A stretch of DNA of 64,000 nucleotides from Stenotrophomonas bentonitica. GTDB taxonomy: Bacteria; Pseudomonadota; Gammaproteobacteria; Xanthomonadales; Xanthomonadaceae. The stretch covers positions 186,001-250,000 of the forward strand of contig NZ_PKQP01000002.1 of the NCBI RefSeq assembly GCF_002887735.1, read 5' to 3'. The translations under genes were made by a program, and so were the position numbers. Below the pieces are notes generated by a model, which was given only the letters and a program-made list of their open reading frames with translations, ran no database searches and was not told the origin of the DNA. Positions 58,603 to 64,000 of the stretch are shown piece after piece; within the stretch, counting starts at the first letter, position 1; each line of letters opens with the position of its first letter.

Positions 58603-59985
58603 TCAGACATCCATCTTGCGTACGCGGAACCGGCGGCCCTTGATCTTGCCGGCCTCCAGCTGGGCGATCGCCCGGCCGGCCTGCTCGCGCGCAATGGCGA
58701 CATACGAGCGCGTGGCGTAGATATCGATCTTGCCGATGTACTTGGCGGCCAGCCCGGCATCGCCGGTCAGCGCCCCCAGGATGTCGCCCGGGCGCAGTTT
58801 GTCGGTCTTGCCACCATCGATGCGCAGCGTGGTCATTGCCGCCTGCGGCAGCACCGGCGGGCGGGCCGTGGCCAGCGGCGTCTTCTGCCAGTCCAGCGGC
58901 TTGCCCTGTGCGGTTTCGAGCGCATCGGCGCGGTTGCGCTCGCGATGCGTCACCAGGCTGATCGCCAAGCCGGTCGCACCGGCGCGACCGGTACGGCCCA
59001 CGCGATGCTCATAGGTTTCGATGTCGGTCGGCAGCTCGTAATTGATCACCGCCGCCAGGTCCTGCACATCCAGCCCGCGCGCGGCCACGTCGCTGGCGAC
59101 CAGCACGTTGCAGCTGCGGTTGGCGAAGCGCACCAGCACTTCGTCGCGGTCGCGCTGTTCCATCTCGCCGTGGAGCGGCAGCGCGGAGAAGCCGAACTGC
59201 TGCAGCGAAATGGCGACATCGTCGACATCGCGGCGGGTGTTGCAGAACACCACGGCCGATTCGGGCGTGTACTTGAGCAGCAGGCCGGCCAGCGCCTTCT
59301 GCTTCAGTGCAAGCTCGGTCTCGCAGAACAGATGGCGGATCGCCGGCGCATGGTCGGCGCCTTCCACGGTCACTTCCACCGGGTCGCGCAGCAGCACGCG
59401 GGCGATCTCGCGGATCTCATCGGGGAAGGTGGCCGAGAACAACAGCGTCTGGCGGTCCTTGCTGGTGCGCCCGGCGATCTCGCGGATCGGCTCCTCAAAG
59501 CCCATGTCGAGCATGCGGTCGGCTTCGTCCATCACCAGGGTGGTCACGCCGCCCAGGTGCAGCACGCGCTTGCGGCCCAGTTCCTGGATGCGCCCGGGCG
59601 TACCGACCACGACCTGCGGATCGTGCGCTTCCAGCGAGGCCAGCTGCGGGCCCAGCGGCATGCCGCCGGTCAGCACCAGCAGTTTGAGGTTCGGAATGCC
59701 GGTCGCCAGCTTGCGGATCTGCTTGCCGACCTGATCGGCCAGTTCGCGGGTCGGGCACAGCACCAGCGCCTGGGCGCGGGTCACCGACGGGTCCAGCGCC
59801 TGCAGCAGGCCCAGCCCGAAGGCCGCGGTCTTGCCGCTGCCGGTCGGGGCCTGTGCGATGACATCGCGGCGCTCGAGGATGGCCGGCAGGCTCTGGGCCT
59901 GCACGGGGGTGAGCGAGGTATAGCCCATGGCATCGATGCCGGGCAGCAGCGCTGGTTTCAGCGGCAGGGAGGAGAATTCAGACAT
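58603..59985 (-). CDS. dbpA: ATP-dependent RNA helicase DbpA
   Basis: 460 residues. DEAD-box helicase that acts on 23S rRNA domain V during large-subunit assembly. Q motif GYTSLTPVQAQSLP, motif I QAPTGSGKT, Ib VGTPGRIQ, motif II MDEADRMLDMGF, motif III LLFSATFP, motif VI YEHRVGRTGRAG. The C-terminal 75 residues (IDGGKTDKLRPGDILGALTG... IYATRSYVAI) form the DbpA RNA-binding domain that recognises hairpin 92, which distinguishes it from RhlE. The gene is followed by the yeiH gene 33 bp away on the same strand. Confidence 0.95.
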   Translation of the reverse strand: MSEFSSLPLKPALLPGIDAMGYTSLTPVQAQSLPAILERRDVIAQAPTGSGKTAAFGLGLLQALDPSVTRAQALVLCPTRELADQVGKQIRKLATGIPNLKLLVLTGGMPLGPQLASLEAHDPQVVVGTPGRIQELGRKRVLHLGGVTTLVMDEADRMLDMGFEEPIREIAGRTSKDRQTLLFSATFPDEIREIARVLLRDPVEVTVEGADHAPAIRHLFCETELALKQKALAGLLLKYTPESAVVFCNTRRDVDDVAISLQQFGFSALPLHGEMEQRDRDEVLVRFANRSCNVLVASDVAARGLDVQDLAAVINYELPTDIETYEHRVGRTGRAGATGLAISLVTHRERNRADALETAQGKPLDWQKTPLATARPPVLPQAAMTTLRIDGGKTDKLRPGDILGALTGDAGLAAKYIGKIDIYATRSYVAIAREQAGRAIAQLEAGKIKGRRFRVRKMDV

Positions 59986-60018
59986 GCGATAGTGTCGCAG
60001 AAGTCCGCCCGGCGTGCC

Positions 60019-61095
60019 TCAGCCCAGCAGTGCGCGCACGCCCAGGTTGATCCCCAGCCCGCCCGCCAGCAGCCAACCAAACAGCAGCAGCGCCAGCAGC
60101 AGCGGCTTCATACCGGCCTTGCGCAGGGCCGACACATGCGTGGTCAGGCCAAGCGCGGCCATGGCCATGGCCAGCATCACGGTGTCCAGATCGATCGCCG
60201 CGCTGACGATGGCGGCCGGCAGCACCTGCAGCGAGTTGAGCCCGGCCACCGCGACGAAGCCGAACGCGAACCACGGCACCACGATCTTCGTGCGCTGGCC
60301 GCACGCACCCGGCATGCCACCGCGTGCGAGCAGCATCGACAGCCCGATCAGGAACGGGGCCAGCATCATCACCCGCACCATCTTGGCGATCACGGCGGTG
60401 TCGGCAGCCCCCTCGCTGACCGCGCGGCCGGCGGCGACCACCTGGGCGACTTCGTGCACGGTCGAGCCGGTGAACACGCCGTAGGCCTGGGTGTCCATCG
60501 GGATCCACCCGTGGGCAAGGTTGAGCTGGTACAGCGCCGGGTACAGGAACATCGCCAGCGTGCCGAACACCACCACGGTGGAGACCGCCACGGTCACCTG
60601 GTCCGCGCGCCCGCGCACCACCGGCTCGGCCGCCATCACCGCGGCCGCACCGCAGATCGAGCTGCCGGCACCGATCAGCAGGGCGCTCTCCCTGTCGAGG
60701 CGGAACCAGCGCGTGCCGGCCCACCACGCCAGCGCGAAGGTACTGGTCAGCACCAGCGCATCGGTCAGCACCCCGCCGACACCGACCTGGCCGATATCCT
60801 GGAAGGTCAGGCGCAGGCCGTACAGCACGATGCCCGCACGCAGCAGCCAGTGCTTGGAGAAGCCAACGCCGGCACCGGCCGAAGCCGCCAGCCGTGGGTA
60901 AAGCGTGTTGCCCAGCGCGATGCCGAGCACGATGGCCAGGGTCAGCGCGCTGATGCCGTGCCTCTGCAGCCACGGCAGCGGCGCCAGTCCCATGGCCGCT
61001 GCAGCCACGGCGCCGGTCAGCAGAAGCCCGGGAAGGCGGCCGCGCCAGCGCTGGGCGGTAGTGGGTGAGGGCAGGGCGGCTGCAGGGGTGTTCAC
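60019..61095 (-). CDS. yeiH: YeiH-family putative exporter (UPF0324)
   Basis: 358 residues with about ten membrane segments. The family signature is spread through LGIALGNTLYPRLAASAGAGVGFSKHWLLRAGIVLYGLRLTFQDIGQVG, GAGSSICGAAAVMA and GVFTGSTVHEVAQVVAAG. Some members are annotated sulfate exporters, but transport has not been firmly shown; the AbgT-like or sulfur link is inference. It is divergent from a LysR gene across 95 bp, the same arrangement as E. coli yeiH-yeiE, suggesting direct control. Confidence 0.9.
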   Translation of the reverse strand: MNTPAAALPSPTTAQRWRGRLPGLLLTGAVAAAAMGLAPLPWLQRHGISALTLAIVLGIALGNTLYPRLAASAGAGVGFSKHWLLRAGIVLYGLRLTFQDIGQVGVGGVLTDALVLTSTFALAWWAGTRWFRLDRESALLIGAGSSICGAAAVMAAEPVVRGRADQVTVAVSTVVVFGTLAMFLYPALYQLNLAHGWIPMDTQAYGVFTGSTVHEVAQVVAAGRAVSEGAADTAVIAKMVRVMMLAPFLIGLSMLLARGGMPGACGQRTKIVVPWFAFGFVAVAGLNSLQVLPAAIVSAAIDLDTVMLAMAMAALGLTTHVSALRKAGMKPLLLALLLFGWLLAGGLGINLGVRALLG

Positions 61096-61190
61096 GGGGA
61101 GCTCCAGTCAGATCACAGCGATAGCCTGCGCCCCGCGCATAAACCTGTAAAACGCATTGTTTCTGTTATTTCGACCTGTTTGGTGCGTTA
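61096..61190. promoter_or_regulatory. Shared promoter region of yeiH and the divergent LysR gene
   Basis: 95 bp with ACCTGT repeated at 61143 and 61174 (31 bp, three helical turns) and AACGCA (61151-61156) mirrored by TGCGTT (61184-61189). These are reasonable LysR half-sites; no -10/-35 pair is clear. Confidence 0.45.
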
Positions 61191-62096
61191 ATGGCCGTCA
61201 TGCACCTCACCCTCCGCCAATGGCAGGTGTTCGTGGCGATCGCCGACGCCGGCACCACGGCTGCGGCAGGGGCGCAGCTGGCCTTGTCGCAATCGGCCAC
61301 GAGCGCAGCGCTCAATGAACTGGAAAGCCAGCTGGCCAGCCCGCTGTTCGACCGCATCGGGCGCCGGCTGATCCTCAACCCGCAGGGTCGGGCGCTGCTG
61401 GATCCCGCCCGCGCGCTGCTGGTGGCCGCGGCCGATCTGGAGCGGCTGGCCGGGGTCGGGCAGGTCGCGTCCGGTGCGCGGCGCCTGCTGCTGCGGCTCG
61501 GGGCAAGCACCACGATCGGCAACTACCTGCTGCCGTCCCGCGTCGCCACGCTGCTGGCCGACAACCCCCAGGCCCAGGTGGACCTGCGGATCGGCAACAG
61601 CGCCGACGTCGTCGCGGCGGTCCAGCGCCTGGAGGTGGATCTGGGCCTGATTGAAGGGCCCTGCCACGAAAGTGGCCTGCAGGTGCTGCCGTGGCAACGC
61701 GACGACCTGGTCATCGTGGCGGCGCGCGGGACCACCCCGGCGCGCATGGAAATCGCAGCGTTGGCGCAGGCCCGCTGGCTCCTGCGCGAGCTGGGCTCGG
61801 GCACCCGCGAGGCGGTCGAGCAGGCGCTGCTGCCACACCTGCATCACTTTGCCCGCGCCATGCAGCTGGGCAGCACCGAAGCAATCAAACAGGCGGCGGC
61901 CGCCGGGCTCGGCCTGGCATGCCTGTCGCGGCACGCTGTAGCCGATCTGATCGCGCTGGGTACGCTGGTCATCGTCGATACCCCGCTGCCGCCGATGTCG
62001 CGCCAGCTCTGGGTGGTCCGCCATCCGGGCAAGCGGGTGCCCCCGGCGCTGTGGGCGCTGCTGGGGCTGCCTGCGGGCGTGTTCGGTCAGGAGTAA
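61191..62096 (+). CDS. LysR-family regulator divergent from yeiH (YeiE-like)
   Basis: 301 residues; a methionine at 61200 is also possible. N-terminal helix-turn-helix (LTLRQWQVFVAIADAGTTAAAGAQLALSQ-like, residues 4-60) and a LysR effector domain with GNYLLPSRVATLLADNPQAQVDLRIGNS. Being divergent from yeiH as E. coli yeiE is to yeiH, it likely activates that gene; in E. coli YeiE responds to sulfite. A ligand for this copy is not known. It is 36 bp before the uup gene on the same strand, with a short gap. Confidence 0.88.
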   Translation: MAVMHLTLRQWQVFVAIADAGTTAAAGAQLALSQSATSAALNELESQLASPLFDRIGRRLILNPQGRALLDPARALLVAAADLERLAGVGQVASGARRLLLRLGASTTIGNYLLPSRVATLLADNPQAQVDLRIGNSADVVAAVQRLEVDLGLIEGPCHESGLQVLPWQRDDLVIVAARGTTPARMEIAALAQARWLLRELGSGTREAVEQALLPHLHHFARAMQLGSTEAIKQAAAAGLGLACLSRHAVADLIALGTLVIVDTPLPPMSRQLWVVRHPGKRVPPALWALLGLPAGVFGQE

Positions 62097-62132
62097 GCGA
62101 CGCTACGCACCGCCAGCCCGTACAATGGTCGG

Positions 62133-64000
62133 ATGCCTCTGATTACTCTGCAAAACGTCGACTTCAGCGTCGGCGGCCCCCTGTTGCTGGAAAAAGCCGA
62201 ACTGTCGATCGAGCCGGGCGAGCGTATCGCCCTGATCGGCCGCAACGGCGCCGGCAAATCGACCCTGCTCAAACTGCTGTCCGGCGATCACAAGCCCGAT
62301 GACGGCGAAGTCCGCGTGCAGCAGGGGGTGCGCATCACCCGCCTGGAACAGGAGGTCCCGCACGGTGCCGCCGGCAGCGTGTTCGATGTGGTTGCCGATG
62401 GCCTGGGCGAGCTGGGCCAGTGGCTGGCCGAGTTCCATCACCTGAGCATGGCCGAGGATTTCGACGGCGATGCGCTCTCGGCCGTGCAGGCCAAGATCGA
62501 TGCCGCCAACGGCTGGGGCCTGGACCAGCGCGTCAGCGAAACCCTGACCAAGCTCGACCTGGACGGCGATGCCGAATTCGCGCGCCTGTCCGGCGGCATG
62601 AAGCGCCGCGTGCTGCTGGGCCGCGCGCTGGTGTCCTCGCCGGACCTGCTGCTGCTCGACGAACCGACCAACCACCTGGACATCGAAGCCATCGACTGGC
62701 TCGAAATGTTCCTCAAGAACTGGAACGGCAGCGTGGTGTTCGTCACCCATGACCGTCGCTTCCTGCGTGCACTGGCCACCCGCATCGTCGAGATCGACCG
62801 CGGCCAGGTCACCAGCTGGCCGGGCGACTGGGCCAACTACGAGCGCCGCCGCGAAGAGCGCATGAACGCGCAGGCGCAGGAAAACGCGCGCTTCGACAAA
62901 CTGCTGGCCCAGGAAGAAATCTGGATCCGCCAGGGCATCAAGGCCCGCCGCACCCGCGACGAAGGCCGTGTGCGCCGCCTCAAGGCGATGCGCAACGATC
63001 GCTCGCAGCGCCGCGAACTGGGCGGCAACGTGCGCATGGAAGCGGCGCAGGCGGAGAACTCCGGCAAGAAGGTCATCGACGTCAAGGACATCTCGTTCGC
63101 CTTCGGCGAGCGTGTGATGGTCAAGGACTTCAGCACCGTGATCCTGCGCGGCGACCGCATCGGCCTGATCGGGCCGAACGGCAGCGGCAAGACCACGCTG
63201 CTCAAGCTGCTGCTGGGGGACCTGCAGCCGCAGAGCGGCGAAGTGCGCGCCGGCACCAACCTGCAGATCGCGTATTTCGACCAGTACCGTGCCGTGCTGC
63301 GCGAAGACTGGACCGCGATCGAGAACGTGGCCGAAGGCCGCGATTTCATCGAGTTCAACGGTAAGCGCAAGCATGTGCACGCCTACCTGCAGGACTTCCT
63401 GTTCTCGCCCGAGCGCGCCCGCGCGCCGATCACCCGTTTGTCCGGTGGCGAGCGCAACCGCCTGCTGCTGGCCAAGCTGTTCGCGCAGCCGTCCAACCTG
63501 CTGGTGATGGATGAACCGACCAACGACCTGGACGTGGAAACGCTTGAGCTGCTGGAAGAGCTGCTGAGCGATTACACCGGCACGTTGCTGCTGGTCAGCC
63601 ATGACCGTGACTTCCTGGACAACGTGGTCACTTCCACGATGGTGATGGAAGGGGACGGCGTGGTCGGCGAGTACGTGGGCGGCTATACCGATTGGCAGCG
63701 CCACGCTGCACGCGTGGCCGCCGCGGCCGCCGCTGCGCCCGTGGTGGCGGCCAAGCCGGTTGCTGCGGCGGCTGCCGCTGCCGCGCCGGCCGAGGCCAAG
63801 CGCAAGCTGAGCTACAAGGACGCGCGCGAGCTGGAACAGCTGCCGCTGAAGATCGAAACGCTGGAGAAGGACGTCGAAGGCCTCACCGCCGCGATGAACG
63901 ACCCGGCGTTCTATCAGCGCAGCGCCGCGGACATGGCCGCGCACAACGCGAAGCTTGCCAAGGTCCAGGCTGAGCTGGACGCCGCGTACGCGCGCTGGGA
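62133..64000 (+). CDS. uup: ABC-F ATPase Uup (cut by the right window edge)
   Basis: The frame is open from ATG 62133 to the window end (over 620 codons), so the C terminus is missing. ABC-F proteins have two soluble ATPase domains and act on the ribosome or on DNA structures. ABC1: Walker A GRNGAGKST, signature LSGGMKRRVLLGRAL, Walker B LLLLDEPTNHLD. The linker (RREERMNAQAQENARFDKLL, coiled coil) is followed by ABC2: GPNGSGKTT, LSGGERNRLLLAK, LLVMDEPTNDLD. After it comes an Ala-rich stretch and a coiled-coil tail (KRKLSYKDARELEQL), the Uup-specific DNA-binding region. Confidence 0.94.
   Translation, partial: MPLITLQNVDFSVGGPLLLEKAELSIEPGERIALIGRNGAGKSTLLKLLSGDHKPDDGEVRVQQGVRITRLEQEVPHGAAGSVFDVVADGLGELGQWLAEFHHLSMAEDFDGDALSAVQAKIDAANGWGLDQRVSETLTKLDLDGDAEFARLSGGMKRRVLLGRALVSSPDLLLLDEPTNHLDIEAIDWLEMFLKNWNGSVVFVTHDRRFLRALATRIVEIDRGQVTSWPGDWANYERRREERMNAQAQENARFDKLLAQEEIWIRQGIKARRTRDEGRVRRLKAMRNDRSQRRELGGNVRMEAAQAENSGKKVIDVKDISFAFGERVMVKDFSTVILRGDRIGLIGPNGSGKTTLLKLLLGDLQPQSGEVRAGTNLQIAYFDQYRAVLREDWTAIENVAEGRDFIEFNGKRKHVHAYLQDFLFSPERARAPITRLSGGERNRLLLAKLFAQPSNLLVMDEPTNDLDVETLELLEELLSDYTGTLLLVSHDRDFLDNVVTSTMVMEGDGVVGEYVGGYTDWQRHAARVAAAAAAAPVVAAKPVAAAAAAAAPAEAKRKLSYKDARELEQLPLKIETLEKDVEGLTAAMNDPAFYQRSAADMAAHNAKLAKVQAELDAAYARW

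Overview
The window is about 64 kb of high-GC, gene-dense gammaproteobacterial chromosome with almost no mobile DNA. Three things point to Stenotrophomonas, most likely the S. maltophilia complex or a close relative. First, a complete efflux locus in the order LysR regulator, SDR, RND adaptor, RND pump, SDR, outer-membrane channel matches SmeRv-SmeU1VWU2X gene for gene. Second, many short intergenic palindromes carry a GTAG end, as in the SMAG class of REP elements described in S. maltophilia. Third, the tmRNA tag reads ANDDNYGSNDFAIAA, a Xanthomonadaceae-type tag.

Layout. 1-2.0 kb: 3' part of a DNA photolyase, then an OmpA-type lipoprotein, followed by a cluster of hairpins. 2.1-3.0 kb: an isolated, unrecognised two-gene module (GNAT-like protein plus an 86-residue basic protein). 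3.1-12.1 kb: the SmeRv/SmeU1VWU2X drug-efflux locus. 12.2-18.5 kb: small membrane and secreted proteins, an endonuclease/exonuclease/phosphatase, and an MFS exporter with its TetR regulator and a palindromic operator. 18.8-23 kb: a small secreted protein, ssrA (tmRNA, minus strand), smpB, ratA-ratB, bamE and fur. 23.1-30 kb: recN, then the heat-shock operon hrcA-grpE-dnaK-dnaJ with two sigma-32-like promoters. 30.1-36.7 kb: pdxY-tyrA, an ABC exporter with a YigZ protein, and an ECF-like sigma factor with a Pro/Ala-rich membrane partner. 36.7-42 kb: a GAF-GAF-GGDEF-EAL c-di-GMP enzyme, a LOG-family protein and a class III aminotransferase. 42.1-47.9 kb: queA, tgt, yajC, secD, secF. 48-54.9 kb: fabV, a FimX-like degenerate GGDEF/EAL protein, a YhiN-type flavoprotein, YaeQ, a pseudouridine synthase and a DUF188 protein. 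55.2-64 kb: a cold-shock protein, a GST, SelO, apt, dbpA, yeiH with a divergent LysR gene, and an ABC-F ATPase (Uup) cut by the right edge.

Functional themes are ribosome rescue and RNA maintenance (ssrA, smpB, dbpA, queA, tgt, rlu), protein folding and export (dnaK operon, yajC-secDF, bamE), multidrug export (sme locus, MFS, ABC) and c-di-GMP signalling (two proteins). I see no prophage, insertion sequence, CRISPR array, rRNA or tRNA gene. The less ordinary features are the REP landscape, including a 23-bp tandem repeat bracketed by opposed REPs; a three-copy DnaA-box-like cluster after tyrA; the orphan 2.1-3.0 kb module; an SDR (SmeU1) without its catalytic Tyr and Lys; and a sigma-partner protein carrying a TonB-receptor-like motif. 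Statements about families come from recalled knowledge; no database search was possible.
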